A stretch of 64,000 nucleotides of DNA from Clostridium sp. JN-1 (GTDB lineage Bacteria; Bacillota; Clostridia; Clostridiales; Clostridiaceae), in NCBI RefSeq assembly GCF_003718715.1, contig NZ_CP033465.1, positions 682,001 through 746,000 on the forward strand, written 5' to 3'. Position 1 is the stretch's first letter. Every line of letters starts with the position of its first letter. The translations under genes were made by a program, and so were the position numbers. The notes below the pieces were generated by a model. The model was given only the letters and a program-made list of their open reading frames with translations. It made no database searches and was not told where the DNA came from. This document shows, piece by piece, positions 18,662-28,674 of the stretch.

Positions 18662-18786
18662 TATTAGAATTAGGATATTATATTTCTAATAAACATTACA
18701 ACTCACTTCTTTTTTATTATTCGTAAAATCTTTACCCGATAGGGTGTGTTTCTAATCTAACTTAGCTTTCTATTTTCACTTAACGT

Positions 18787-19311
18787 GAAACCAAATTAGC
18801 AAATATTGATGTATCAGCAGACTTCTCAGTAGTTGCTATATTAGCACCTGACGGTGAAATTTATAGAAAGCTTTTTAAGATTATGCATAATAGAAATGGT
18901 TTTGATTACCTAGTAGATCAAATAAAAAAAGTGGAAGAAGAGTTTAACATGAAAACAGGAATTTTCATGGAATCTACTGGTGTATAAGAAAAATGTACAA
19001 TTACTTTATTCAATACCAGGTGTTGGAGAATTAACTGTCATCACAATAATGAGTGAAATCGGCAATATTAAAGGTTTTGTTAAACCTAAACACTTAGTTG
19101 CTTATTTTGGTTTAGGTCCTTCTGTTAGCCAATCTGTTGAGTTTAGTAGTGACAAAATCATGCCTAAACGAGGCACTAGAACAGGCCGTTACCTTATATG
19201 CTGTCGCGTTAGCGTCTATACGTAAGAATTAGAAACGATGAACCTATAAATAGAGTTCTACTAAATTTCTATAATGAGAATATGAAGGGTAAATTACTAG
19301 CTGGTCTATAG
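18787..19311 (+). pseudogene. IS110-family transposase relic
   Basis: Translation begins NIDVSADFSVVAILAPDGE, the start of the DEDD nuclease domain of IS110 transposases. After MESTGV it jumps to IPGVGELTVITIMSEIG and LVAYFGLGPSV from the C-terminal Transposase_20 domain, so the middle is deleted. At least two further frameshifts occur before NFYNENMKGKLL and TAG at 19311. The upstream stretch 18662-18786 is gene-free. Confidence 0.85.
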
Positions 19312-19538
19312 TATTTCTTTCTGGGTTTGGAGTTTAGCAAGTGGCTAAGTATCAGACATAAAGGAGGGTAGTAGTGTTATATGATGATAGGGGAATGCTG
19401 GTATTGTAAAACATATATGCAAATGATATAATTATGCTATTATATTAGAGAATTTGGTAAATAAGTGACAATGATACAAAGAGTATATTGATTATTGTAA
19501 CAAGTTAAAATGGCAAAATATTACTGAAGGGATTAAAT

Positions 19539-20321
19539 ATGTTAGTAGAATACAGCCATTGGCAAGTATATGAAGGAGCTTCTGAAGGTAGTGGTAGAAG
19601 CGATAAGGTGTGGTTAATAAATCCAGATACTAAAGAAATAGGATTGTTTAAATTTACTAAAACTGATAAGACTACTGAGCATATTTCAGAAAAATTAGCT
19701 TCAGAATTGGCTGAATTAATAGGATTGGAATGTGCTAGAATAGAAATAGGTAGGTATGATTCAAGAATAGGATCTATGAGTTATCTTATTAATAATAAAT
19801 CTGAGATATTAATAGAGGGGATTTATTTAATTAATAAGCAATATCCAAATTATGATCCTGCTTCTATGTATGATAATGTAAATGAAGAGTATTATTCAAT
19901 AGATATGATATTGAACTCACTTGATGAATATAATTTAAAGGATGAATTCCTTAAAATAGCTATTTTTGATTTTTTAATTGGAAATACGGATAGGCATCAA
20001 AATAATTGGGCAGTTATTAGATATAATGATAATTTTAGGATGTGTCCAATGTATGATAATGGATCTTCATTATGTTGTTATTTACAAGAAGATAATATAG
20101 ATTCTTATTTAGGGAATGACAAGATGAAATTTAATTCTTTGGTTAATACTAAGTCTAGATCTAGAGTTAGAATCAATAAAAAAATAAAGAAAGAACCAAC
20201 GCATCTTGAAATACTTAAATATATAAAATTACATTATTATGATTGTGTTATTGATTTGATAAAGGTTATAAATAAGAATATAACAGAATATAATTTAGAA
20301 AGAATTATTTCCAATTATTAA
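19539..20321 (+). CDS. HipA-like serine/threonine kinase (C-lobe type)
   Basis: A 260-residue protein with the HipA/CtkA kinase fold. A glycine/serine-rich P-loop-like segment EGASEGSGRSDK lies at 12-23, a lysine in LFKFT near 38, the catalytic loop NTDRHQNN at 149-156 (D151, N156) and the metal-binding MYDNGSS at 171-177. It lacks the HipA N-terminal subdomain, which appears to be supplied by the next gene. No HipB-type antitoxin lies upstream. The gene is 88 bases before the HIRAN protein, so they are likely co-transcribed. HipA kinases phosphorylate translation factors or aminoacyl-tRNA synthetases in toxin-antitoxin systems; the target here is unknown. Confidence 0.82.
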   Translation: MLVEYSHWQVYEGASEGSGRSDKVWLINPDTKEIGLFKFTKTDKTTEHISEKLASELAELIGLECARIEIGRYDSRIGSMSYLINNKSEILIEGIYLINKQYPNYDPASMYDNVNEEYYSIDMILNSLDEYNLKDEFLKIAIFDFLIGNTDRHQNNWAVIRYNDNFRMCPMYDNGSSLCCYLQEDNIDSYLGNDKMKFNSLVNTKSRSRVRINKKIKKEPTHLEILKYIKLHYYDCVIDLIKVINKNITEYNLERIISNY

Positions 20322-20408
20322 GTAAAAAAAGAAAAATATTAATAGAAAAATTTTTATTAGAAAAGACTAATTTAATGAGTCAGGTATTTTTGAGAGAGGA
20401 GGAATAGT

Positions 20409-21104
20409 ATGTCTATTAAATGTGGTAGAGATTATATTTATTTAGTATGGAAAGATATTAAAACAAGAAGACAATATATTGTTGGACAATTATCAAAGAA
20501 TGGACAATTTGAGTTTAATTATGGATTTGAGGTTGAAGAAGCAATAAAACAAGGATTTAAACTGTTAATTTCTTTTGAAGAAATTAATAAAGTTTATAAA
20601 AGTGACATTCTATTTCCAGCTTTCTCAAGCAGATTACCAGATAGCAAAAGAAAAGGAATTGAAAAAATTCTTTCTAAATATGGTTTAGATGATTATGATG
20701 CATATAAACTATTAAAAAGAAGTGGAGCTAAGTTGCCAATTGATAACTTAGAATTTATAGATCCTATATTAGATGAGAATGAAGAGATTATTAAGAGAAT
20801 TTTTTATTTAGCTGGACCTAGACATTATATTGGATGTGAAGGAATAGATTGTGCTAAAGCAGAAAACTTAGAAGTTGGAGATGTATTACAATTAGTTTTA
20901 GAACCAGAAAATAAATTTGATAGAAATGCAATAAAAGTTTTAAATGAGAATAGCATTCACATTGGTTATATACCAAGATTTTATTCTGAAAGTATTATTA
21001 ATTTGCTTAATAAGGGATACACATATAATTGTAATATTTATGAAATTCAAAAAGATAATAATTGCAATGAATGCGTAAAAATACAATTAGAAATGAAAAA
21101 ATAG
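20409..21104 (+). CDS. HipA_N-like plus HIRAN domain protein
   Basis: A 231-residue two-domain protein. Residues 1-120 resemble the N-terminal subdomain of HipA (VGQLSKNGQFEFNYG, then LFPAFSSRLPDSKRK). Residues 130-225 form a HIRAN domain (FYLAGPRHYIGC, LEPENKFDRNAIKVL, HIGYIPR), a fold that binds DNA ends in HLTF-type proteins. A strong AGGAGG site precedes the ATG. With the upstream kinase it looks like a split HipA in which the N-lobe partner carries a DNA-sensing domain (inference), comparable in idea to HipS/HipT pairs. Confidence 0.78.
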   Translation: MSIKCGRDYIYLVWKDIKTRRQYIVGQLSKNGQFEFNYGFEVEEAIKQGFKLLISFEEINKVYKSDILFPAFSSRLPDSKRKGIEKILSKYGLDDYDAYKLLKRSGAKLPIDNLEFIDPILDENEEIIKRIFYLAGPRHYIGCEGIDCAKAENLEVGDVLQLVLEPENKFDRNAIKVLNENSIHIGYIPRFYSESIINLLNKGYTYNCNIYEIQKDNNCNECVKIQLEMKK

Positions 21105-21129
21105 AATATGTAAGTATACAAAGATTTGG

Positions 21130-21163
21130 AGCCCTTGGGTGTATGTACACACATTCGAGGGCT
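21130..21163 (+). terminator. Hairpin after the HIRAN gene
   Basis: AGCCCT (21130-21135) pairs with AGGGCT (21158-21163), enclosing GTGT/ACAC (21139-21142 with 21047+100-21150). The T-run after it is short, so it is a weak terminator or an RNA structure in the leader of the radical SAM gene. Confidence 0.5.
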
Positions 21164-21223
21164 TTCGTGTGTGGAAACATATGGATTAAATTTTTTAAAA
21201 GATTAATTAGAGGAGGATACATT

Positions 21224-22348
21224 ATGAAAATTTCAAAGAAAGATGCGCTGCAATGGTTTGAGTTTTTCTCCATGTTACCAGAAGATGAAGAACTTATGAC
21301 AAAACAACAGGAAATCATTTACGCTGTCTTTGCACAAATTGAGGAAGCAATCGATCATAGAAATGATATGTTAATGTCAGAAATTAGAGGTTTAAAAACT
21401 TTGGACAATAGAACCTTTTTCGTGGGAAATGAAAGCAAGTTCTCAAAAGGATGTCGTTCTTGTTTGTTCGGAACTGGTTTGAATGCAATTAGAAAAACGA
21501 ATAAATGTAACATAGAGTGTAAGTTCTGTTACAATTATGGAGACTTAGATAATGTTCCTCCAATTGGCGAAGGTATGTGGGAAATTGGTGGCACAAAGTT
21601 TTATGAGAAGGATATTGATTTACTTCTTTCAATACACAATAAACCTACTGGCATTTCATACGTTTATTTAGAGCCATTTATGGAAATTGAAAAATACTAT
21701 TCGATTATAAAGAAATTTAGGGATGCAAAGATTCATCAACATCTATATACAAATGGCATTTTAGCTACAGAAGAGACATTGAAAGCATTAGGTGAAGCAG
21801 GTCTTGACGAGATACGTTTCAACCTTGGTGCTTCTAATTGTTCAGATAATGTTATCGAAAATATTGGAATAGCGAAAAAGTATATTAAAAGTGTAGGTAT
21901 TGAAACTCCAATGACTCCTGAGTTTTTCAAAAGCTTTTTTAAGAAAAAGCAGGCGATTTTAGATACAAAACTCGATTTTATTAATTGTGCAGAATTACAT
22001 TTAAATGAGAATAATATAGACAATTATTATGGAGAAAACATGTATATTGCAAGGCTCGGATATATTTCTCCAATTTGGAGCAGAGAACTAACCTTGAAAT
22101 TCATGAAAATAGCTGATGAAGAAAACTGGGATTTAGCAGTTCATGATTGCTCAAATCATACAAAGTTTGCTAGAGATTTGAATTTGAGCAGCAAAGAGGG
22201 TAAGTGGTTTGGAGCAAGTAGTTATGCCTGTGAGTTCTCTAGGATTCCATATGAAGCATTTTTACCAATACTGCGTGATGATAATTTCAAATTTTTAAGT
22301 GAAGAAGAATTACCTGACGGCTATAAACCAGGAGAATTGATTTTTTAG
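21224..22348 (+). CDS. Radical SAM protein of unknown function
   Basis: A 374-residue radical SAM enzyme. The cluster motif is CNIECKFC (C-x3-C-x2-C) followed by YNYG. An extra cysteine pair lies just before it in GCRSCLFG, and later cysteines occur in the C-terminal part (HDCSNH, SYACEFS). It resembles pyruvate formate-lyase-activase-related proteins, but I cannot assign a reaction. AGGAGG at 21211-21216 fixes the start at ATG 21224; the longer frame from 21071 overlaps the previous gene. No obvious peptide substrate gene or maturation partner is adjacent. Confidence 0.85.
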   Translation: MKISKKDALQWFEFFSMLPEDEELMTKQQEIIYAVFAQIEEAIDHRNDMLMSEIRGLKTLDNRTFFVGNESKFSKGCRSCLFGTGLNAIRKTNKCNIECKFCYNYGDLDNVPPIGEGMWEIGGTKFYEKDIDLLLSIHNKPTGISYVYLEPFMEIEKYYSIIKKFRDAKIHQHLYTNGILATEETLKALGEAGLDEIRFNLGASNCSDNVIENIGIAKKYIKSVGIETPMTPEFFKSFFKKKQAILDTKLDFINCAELHLNENNIDNYYGENMYIARLGYISPIWSRELTLKFMKIADEENWDLAVHDCSNHTKFARDLNLSSKEGKWFGASSYACEFSRIPYEAFLPILRDDNFKFLSEEELPDGYKPGELIF

Positions 22349-22477
22349 AGAGTCTTTGTAAATAGTAAGTAAATTCAATTATTTAGGAGTATGAAATGTG
22401 CTCAATTAATTAGTTAGTCCATATTTTCATGGAGGATGATGTGATAGTAAAAGTTTTTTGATAGAAAGGATGATATT

Positions 22478-22888
22478 ATGCGTAGTAGAATTGATCGAAT
22501 CAAAAAATATATTATACTTCTAATTATAATACTTGCTTTAGCAATAGTTATTTTTATTACATACAATGGCAATATACCTGTTCAGTGGAATGGTAATCAG
22601 GTTAGTTCGTATATGAATAAGTATTTTATTTTATTGTTTCCTGTAATTGCTGTATTTTTATTAATGTACTTAGAGGATTTTATTCGATGTTTTATAGATA
22701 AAAATGCTATTGATATCAAGAAACTTGATTTTTTCAATATTTTAAGTCAGATTATTATTATAGGTGTGGAAGCACAGATACTGTTAAATTTAATTGAAAT
22801 CAGAGTAAATATTATTGTTCTTCTTATTCTTTGCACAGCTATGTCTGGTGTTGTAAAAAGAATTTATGATATTAAAACAAAATATTAG
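22478..22888 (+). CDS. Small multi-pass membrane protein (DUF1648-like)
   Basis: A 136-residue protein with about four hydrophobic segments (near 10-30, 47-66, 84-104 and 107-125). The first loop reads GNIPVQWNGNQVSSYMNK, similar to the DUF1648 signature found in SdpI-like immunity proteins. No partner toxin is seen. An AAAGGATG site precedes the ATG, and two terminators follow. Confidence 0.6.
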   Translation: MRSRIDRIKKYIILLIIILALAIVIFITYNGNIPVQWNGNQVSSYMNKYFILLFPVIAVFLLMYLEDFIRCFIDKNAIDIKKLDFFNILSQIIIIGVEAQILLNLIEIRVNIIVLLILCTAMSGVVKRIYDIKTKY

Positions 22889-22898
22889 TAATTTAAAG

Positions 22899-22976
22899 CT
22901 CTTGAGTGTTGATGATGCATTTGAGGGTTTTTTTTATATAAATGTAAAAAAGCATCAGATTAATTTTTGATGTTTT
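22899..22976 (+). terminator. Two tandem terminators
   Basis: First, CTCTTGAGTG (22899-22908) pairs with CATTTGAGGG (22918-22927), partly by G-U, and is followed by eight T. Second, AAAGCATCA (22949-22957) pairs with TGATGTTTT (22968-22976). Confidence 0.65.
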
Positions 22977-23064
22977 TTGTATAAACAATTGGAAATTTAA
23001 AGGAATTAGTAACATTTATGAAGAACAATGTAATTATGTAATAATTGTGAGTGGGGTGTATTAT

Positions 23065-23784
23065 ATGGAGCTCAAAGAAATTTTAAATATTATAAAAGAT
23101 GATTTTCCAGATAAATCAATAGATATTTCTGAAAGTTTAGGACTTTTAATGGATACAATTGATGACATTATAAATAGAATAAATGATAAAATGGGACAAT
23201 CTTATTTAAATAGAGATTTTTCAGCTGCTGAGAAATATATTACTCTTGGTAAGTCAATTAACTTTTATGAAAATAAAGTTGATGAAATAATTAATTTTAC
23301 AAGAATAGAAGAAAATGAAACTATTAAAGAAGATGATTCCGAAAATGATAATATTAAATCTTTACCTAATTATGAAGAATACATTGTTGATAATAAAGTA
23401 GAGCATACATTATACGAAAATTTTACGCATATAAGACCATTTGGATTTAGAATTGATGGAGCAGAACTTGTTGAGGTTAAAACTTGGCAAGAAGTATTTT
23501 TAAAAACATGTGAATTACTTATTCGTAAAGATGAAAAAAAATTCTTACAATTTGAAAATAAACCCAATATGAATGGTAAGAAAAATAAATATTTTTCAGT
23601 TAATGTTAAAGGAATTAGAAAGCCGGAAATGATTTTAGGCAAAATATACGTAGAGACTAATATGAGTAGTAATTCAATAAGAAATATTATAGTCAAAATG
23701 CTTAGAGAATATGATATTAAGATAAATGATTTTAAACTTTATTTTAGAGCTGATTATACAAATATAAATAAAGAAAATTTATGA
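23065..23784 (+). CDS. Unrecognised protein in a possible defence cassette (239 aa)
   Basis: I cannot name this family. The N-terminal half is helical and acidic (a linker near 85-100 rich in E/D). The C-terminal half is a compact alpha/beta region with FGFRIDG, VKTWQEVF and YVETNMSSNSIRNIIVKML, a pattern I associate with C-terminal modules of restriction-type proteins. I choose ATG 23065 because GTGGGG lies 8 bases upstream; GTG 23047 also opens the frame. It overlaps or abuts the next gene, so the two are an operon. Confidence 0.6.
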   Translation: MELKEILNIIKDDFPDKSIDISESLGLLMDTIDDIINRINDKMGQSYLNRDFSAAEKYITLGKSINFYENKVDEIINFTRIEENETIKEDDSENDNIKSLPNYEEYIVDNKVEHTLYENFTHIRPFGFRIDGAELVEVKTWQEVFLKTCELLIRKDEKKFLQFENKPNMNGKKNKYFSVNVKGIRKPEMILGKIYVETNMSSNSIRNIIVKMLREYDIKINDFKLYFRADYTNINKENL

Positions 23785-23801
23785 TAATTGGAGTGGTTTT
23801 A

Positions 23802-24284
23802 ATGTCAATTAAAGAATTTGAATATTATCATGGTGCGGTTTTAACAAAGCTTTTGAGAAAAGATATTCCTATGACTTTAACCCTTATAGAAACAGATAAG
23901 AATCAATCTTGGTCAGCCTATAAAATCTCAAGTGATAAAAATGATTATATATTTTATATAAAATATTGTTTATCTCCAAAAGTTACTAATAAGCACGTTA
24001 GATGGACTTTTAGTTTTATAAATGAACATTTAAATGAACTAAAAAAATTTTCATCAAGTAATTTATGGCTGGCATTAGTGTGTGCTCAAAAGAATTGTAA
24101 GACAAAACCAATGGAATTATGTTTGTTAAATAAAAAGGAAATATTAGATGGAATTGATATTGATTCAATTAATAAACAAACCTTTACTGTTTATGCTGAG
24201 TCACGAAAAGAGTTAAGGGTATGTGGTACAATGAATAAGGAAAAGTTTACAGTTAAAAGAGATAGAATAAAATGTATTGTATAA
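23802..24284 (+). CDS. Unrecognised protein next to an HNH nuclease (160 aa)
   Basis: No signal peptide or membrane helix. The start FEYYHGAVLTKLLR and the block RWTFSFINEH look like a conserved small family, but I cannot give it a name or role. ATG 23802, 8 bases after GGAG, is preferred to ATG 23781, which overlaps the previous stop. It is 17 bases downstream of the preceding gene and 196 upstream of an HNH nuclease, all on the plus strand. Confidence 0.55.
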   Translation: MSIKEFEYYHGAVLTKLLRKDIPMTLTLIETDKNQSWSAYKISSDKNDYIFYIKYCLSPKVTNKHVRWTFSFINEHLNELKKFSSSNLWLALVCAQKNCKTKPMELCLLNKKEILDGIDIDSINKQTFTVYAESRKELRVCGTMNKEKFTVKRDRIKCIV

Positions 24285-24290
24285 AATCAA

Positions 24291-24461
24291 ATGTTGACAA
24301 CTGTAACTTGTCTTATATCTAATAATGTACATATTAGTTGTTTTGAACTAACATCAATGAAAATAAGAGATAGTTATTTTATAGACTTTAGTAAAATATT
24401 CTTTCTGCCAGCTTTAGAAGATTTTTATGTTGATGCTAAAGCAATAAATTTATTATATTAA
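24291..24461 (+). CDS. Possible 56-aa open reading frame
   Basis: An open frame from ATG 24291 to TAA 24461 fills the gap before the HNH gene. No ribosome site is seen, and the product (MLTTVTCLISNN...) is unrecognised. It may be a chance frame or a gene remnant. Confidence 0.2.
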   Translation: MLTTVTCLISNNVHISCFELTSMKIRDSYFIDFSKIFFLPALEDFYVDAKAINLLY

Positions 24462-24480
24462 ATAAACTGGGGATGGGTGT

Positions 24481-25293
24481 TTGAGAATTGAATGGAATGA
24501 TAAAATAAATATAACTAAAGAACAATGGAAAGAACTTTTTTTAAATAAAAATATAATAAAAGATTTTAATAAAGATTTAATTTTAAAAATTTATAAAAAG
24601 CCTAATTATATGGCAACAGCAACAGAAATTGCGAATGATGAAGGGAGAAAACCTAATTCATATAATTTTGCAGTTGGAGCTTTAGGAAAAAGAATTGCAC
24701 ATTACTTAAAAATTGAACCGCCAAGACAAAAAGAGGATAGCACAAAATTTAATTATTGGCATGTAATGTTTTTAGGGGCTATAGAAAAAAGTACTGGGCA
24801 TTTTATATGGATTTTGCGTCCAGAATTGAAAATAGCTATAGATGAACTTATACAAGAAAATAAAATTCTGCTTAATAGTGAAGATATAAAACAAGTAATA
24901 AATATACCAGAAGAAATTACTAGAAAGCAATCACAAAAACTTAAGGAAGGTTCTAAATATAGAATTATAGTAAATGCTTATGAAAGAAATCCAAAAGCAA
25001 AGAGGGAATGTATTGAATATTACAAAAAACTTAATAATGGAAGAGTCATTTGTCAGATTTGTGGATTTGATTTTGAAATCTTTTATGGAAAAGAAGTAGA
25101 AGGACGAATTAATGTACACCATTTAAAACCACTACATGAAATTGGAGAGGAATATGAAATAGATGCAATAAATGATTTAATTCCAGTTTGTCCAAATTGT
25201 CATTTAGTAATTCATAGTAGACAACCTGCTTATACACCTAAAGAAGTCAAGAAAATGATTAAAAAGTGCAATTTGAACAAAAATAACAAATGA
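24481..25293 (+). CDS. HNH endonuclease, McrA-like
   Basis: A 270-residue protein. The N-terminal 75 residues form a helical region (EIANDEGRKPNSYNFAVGALGKRI) often found before HNH domains. The HNH domain near 190-255 has CQICGFDF, VHHLKPL, DLIPVCPNCH and IHSR, so two CxxC zinc pairs and the H-N-H catalytic set are present. It starts with TTG, supported by GGGGATGGG just upstream. It is most likely a modification-dependent or stand-alone restriction nuclease. No methylase is next to it. Confidence 0.85.
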   Translation: MRIEWNDKINITKEQWKELFLNKNIIKDFNKDLILKIYKKPNYMATATEIANDEGRKPNSYNFAVGALGKRIAHYLKIEPPRQKEDSTKFNYWHVMFLGAIEKSTGHFIWILRPELKIAIDELIQENKILLNSEDIKQVINIPEEITRKQSQKLKEGSKYRIIVNAYERNPKAKRECIEYYKKLNNGRVICQICGFDFEIFYGKEVEGRINVHHLKPLHEIGEEYEIDAINDLIPVCPNCHLVIHSRQPAYTPKEVKKMIKKCNLNKNNK

Positions 25294-25460
25294 GAGTGAG
25301 TTTCCGGTAGTTTGGGAATTTATTTGTTTCCCAGATTTGCAAAATGAAATAAGAGTAGATTTAGTTATAAGGAACATATATTAAAGTCAGGGATTTAAAA
25401 AAATAACCATATGTGATAAAGTAGATTAGATGGAAAAACTTATAGAATGGGGACATGAAA

Positions 25461-27449
25461 ATGAAAAGAAACTCTATTAAGGTAAGACTTGCAATTATGT
25501 TTTCGATAATATTTTTTATTTCAATTGCGTTATTTGCAGCGTTTGTTTTATTCAATTTTAGAGACAATATGATTAAACAAGTGGAATCAAATAGTTTAGA
25601 AATAGCTAAAAGTATATCTATTTCAGTAAAAAACAGTAATAATATTTCTAAGACTGTAGAAAAACAATTAGAAGAACAAATACATACAGCATGTCAGGCT
25701 GTACTTAATATGAAAGACATTAGCAATGAGTCTTTAACTGAACTTGCTGAAAAAATAGGTGTAACAGAAGTAGCTGTGGTAAATAAAGATGGAGTAGTTA
25801 CATATTCAAATTTCCAAAACGATTTGGGATTTAGATTTAAGGATACATCTCCTTCAAGAAAGTTGTTAACTACTGATGCTTTAAGAATTAATGAAAGTAT
25901 AAAGTTGAGTGATACAGATGACAAATATTATAAATATGGTTCAGCAACTTTAGATCACAATGGATTTGTGCAGGTAGGCATAGAAGCTAGCAAGGTTATG
26001 AATACTATAAATGAAAATTCAGCTCAAGCTTTTTTAGATAAAATGGATAAGTCTAAGCTTTTATATGCGGATGTATTGGATAAAGATTTAAAAGTAATTG
26101 CTCATACAGATAAAAGTAATATAGGGAAAAAGCTTGAAGATAGTATAAGTAGACAAGCACTAAATACAGGAAAGATAAGCACTAAAATGGAAAAAGATGC
26201 TTACGTAATGGCATTACCATATAAAGAAGGTAACTCCATAAATGGTGTAATTGAAGTTGCAATATCTGTTAAAGATGTGAACCAAAGTATTCAAAAAGTT
26301 ATTTTGATTTCTATAATTGCTGTACTAGTATTAATTATAGGTATGATATGGTTTTTACATAAAGAATTAAATAAAGCTATTTCACCATTAATTAATCTTG
26401 CTGAGACTTCCGAAGAAATTTCTAATGGTGATTTAACGACAGAAATTGATGTGAATAATAGCTATAGTGAATTAAATGTGCTTTCACAAAGTTATAGTAA
26501 AATGGTTAACAATTTAAAAACACTTATTACAGATATTCAATATTCTTCAAATAATATTATAAATTCATCTGAAGAGTTAGCATCATTTTCAGAAGAGGTA
26601 AGCTCAACTTCAGATGAAATTACGAATACAATACAAACATCTAAGGAAGATTCTATGATTCAATCAAAGGAAGTAAATTATGTGAAAGAATCCGTTGACA
26701 ATTTGTGTGATAAGCTCCAGCTTATTGGTGATAGAATAAACAACTTAAGAGAATCTTCAAATACAACTAATGAATTAAGTTCTAAAGGAAAAGATTATTT
26801 AGTATCTTTAAACAGCAGTATTACTAATATTAGTAATTCATCTAAAAATATAAGTAGTAAAATTGAAACATTAAATAATAAGTCTTCTGAAATATCAACT
26901 ATAATACAGGTTATAAATTCTATATCAGAGCAGACAAATCTTCTAGCTCTAAATGCAGCTATTGAGGCAGCAAGAGTAGGAGAAGCAGGAAAAGGTTTTG
27001 CTGTAGTAGCAGATGAGATACGTAAATTGGCAGAACAGTCGCAAGGGGCAGCAATGCAGGTAGAAAATTTGATAAAAGATATTTTAAATGAATCTAATGA
27101 AACAGTTAAAGTAGTGGAAGAGTCCGAAAAAATTATAACTGGGGGTATAGATACAGCTAAAAATACTGAAATTTGTTTTAATGACATAATACAAAATATA
27201 CAGTCTATGGTGCCGCAAATACAAAATACAGCAGAACATATTGCTGAAATAAATCAGAGTAGAGATAATGTATTAAATTCAGTAAATAAGACTTTAGATG
27301 TTACCAATGGTATAAATGATTCTTTTGAACAAATTGCTTCGGCTGCGGAAGGCCAAAGTTTATCCACAGAACATCTGGCAAGTATTGCCTGCAGTTTAAA
27401 TGATTTAGCATCAAAGCTAAAAGAGTGTATAGATATATTTAAAATTTAA
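25461..27449 (+). CDS. Methyl-accepting chemotaxis protein
   Basis: A 662-residue chemoreceptor. TM1 lies near 10-30, an extracellular Cache-like sensor runs from about 35 to 275, TM2 is [18 protein letters not shown], and a HAMP domain follows. The cytoplasmic signalling tip [27 protein letters not shown] is intact apart from V in place of the usual A after AAR. ATG 25461 is 8 bases after GGGG; ATG 25455 is too close to it. Monocistronic. The ligand is unknown. Confidence 0.93.
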   Translation: MKRNSIKVRLAIMFSIIFFISIALFAAFVLFNFRDNMIKQVESNSLEIAKSISISVKNSNNISKTVEKQLEEQIHTACQAVLNMKDISNESLTELAEKIGVTEVAVVNKDGVVTYSNFQNDLGFRFKDTSPSRKLLTTDALRINESIKLSDTDDKYYKYGSATLDHNGFVQVGIEASKVMNTINENSAQAFLDKMDKSKLLYADVLDKDLKVIAHTDKSNIGKKLEDSISRQALNTGKISTKMEKDAYVMALPYKEGNSINGVIEVAISVKDVNQSIQKVILISIIAVLVLIIGMIWFLHKELNKAISPLINLAETSEEISNGDLTTEIDVNNSYSELNVLSQSYSKMVNNLKTLITDIQYSSNNIINSSEELASFSEEVSSTSDEITNTIQTSKEDSMIQSKEVNYVKESVDNLCDKLQLIGDRINNLRESSNTTNELSSKGKDYLVSLNSSITNISNSSKNISSKIETLNNKSSEISTIIQVINSISEQTNLLALNAAIEAARVGEAGKGFAVVADEIRKLAEQSQGAAMQVENLIKDILNESNETVKVVEESEKIITGGIDTAKNTEICFNDIIQNIQSMVPQIQNTAEHIAEINQSRDNVLNSVNKTLDVTNGINDSFEQIASAAEGQSLSTEHLASIACSLNDLASKLKECIDIFKI

Positions 27450-27545
27450 TTGTTAAAGTTAGTAAAGAGATTAGAAAAAAGATTATGCAGTCTGCAGCGT
27501 AAAATGTCAAGAAAATATAAGCTAAATAAAAAGGTGGGTCTATAA

Positions 27546-28658
27546 ATGTATGACTATCTAATTGTTGGATCCGGTCTGTTTGGATCAATATTCGCATATG
27601 AAGCTAATAAAAGAGGTAAGAAGTGTCTTGTAATAGACAAACGTTCACATGTTGGAGGTAATATATATACAGAACCAATACAAGGAATTCAAGTACATAA
27701 GTATGGTGCACATATTTTTCATACAAACAGCAGGAAAGTGTGGGAATATATGAGTAAGTTTGCTGAGTTCAACAGATACACGAATTCCCCTATTGCTAGA
27801 TATAAATCTGAACTATATAATATGCCTTTTAACATGAACACATTCAATAAAATGTGGGGAGTAATTACTCCATCTGAGGCAAAAGCTAAGATTCAAAAGC
27901 AGGTTAAAGAAGCTGGCATTACTGAACCAAAAAATCTTGAGGAACAGGCTGTAAGTTTGGTTGGTAGAGATATTTATAAGAAATTAGTCAAAGGTTATAC
28001 AGAGAAACAGTGGGGACGCAGAGCGGCAGAACTTCCAAGTTTTATTATAAAAAGACTGCCAATTCGTTTTACATACGACAACAACTACTTTAATGATAAG
28101 TACCAAGGGATACCAATTGGAGGTTATACACAAATCATTGAGAAAATGCTGGAGGGTATTGAGGTCCGCCTTGAGACTGATTTCTTTAAAAAACGTGATC
28201 AACTGACAGCACTTGCAGATAAGATTGTTTTTACCGGAATGATTGATGAATATTACAAGTATTGTTATGGAGAACTTGAGTATCGTTCTCTTCGCTTTGA
28301 AACAGAAATTTTAGATTGTGAAAATTATCAAGGCAATGCAGTTGTCAATTTTACAGAATATGATGTTCCATATACTCGAATAATTGAACATAAGCATTTT
28401 GAGTTTGGATGTCAAAGTGAAAATGTTAACCCTAAGACGGTGATCACAAGGGAGTATCCTGCCATATGGAAACGTGGTGATGAACCATATTATCCAATGA
28501 ATGATAATAGAAATAATCAACTATATGCAAAGTATAAGGCGTTAGCAGACGCAGAAGATCGAGTTATATTCGGCGGACGTCTTGGAATGTATAGATATTT
28601 TGATATGCATAATGTTGTAGAAGAAGCATTGATGTGTGTAGAAAATGAGATGACATAA
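27546..28658 (+). CDS. glf: UDP-galactopyranose mutase
   Basis: A 370-residue flavoenzyme converting UDP-galactopyranose to UDP-galactofuranose for surface glycans. The FAD-binding GSGLFGS and the family signature HVGGNIYTE are near the N-terminus; GAHIFHT, YTEKQWGR and the C-terminal FGGRLGMYRYFDMHNVV complete it. Length is normal. A glycosyltransferase and a PAP2-type membrane protein follow on the opposite strand, consistent with a small glycan locus. Confidence 0.95.
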   Translation: MYDYLIVGSGLFGSIFAYEANKRGKKCLVIDKRSHVGGNIYTEPIQGIQVHKYGAHIFHTNSRKVWEYMSKFAEFNRYTNSPIARYKSELYNMPFNMNTFNKMWGVITPSEAKAKIQKQVKEAGITEPKNLEEQAVSLVGRDIYKKLVKGYTEKQWGRRAAELPSFIIKRLPIRFTYDNNYFNDKYQGIPIGGYTQIIEKMLEGIEVRLETDFFKKRDQLTALADKIVFTGMIDEYYKYCYGELEYRSLRFETEILDCENYQGNAVVNFTEYDVPYTRIIEHKHFEFGCQSENVNPKTVITREYPAIWKRGDEPYYPMNDNRNNQLYAKYKALADAEDRVIFGGRLGMYRYFDMHNVVEEALMCVENEMT

Positions 28659-28674
28659 AATATCTAGCAAGATG

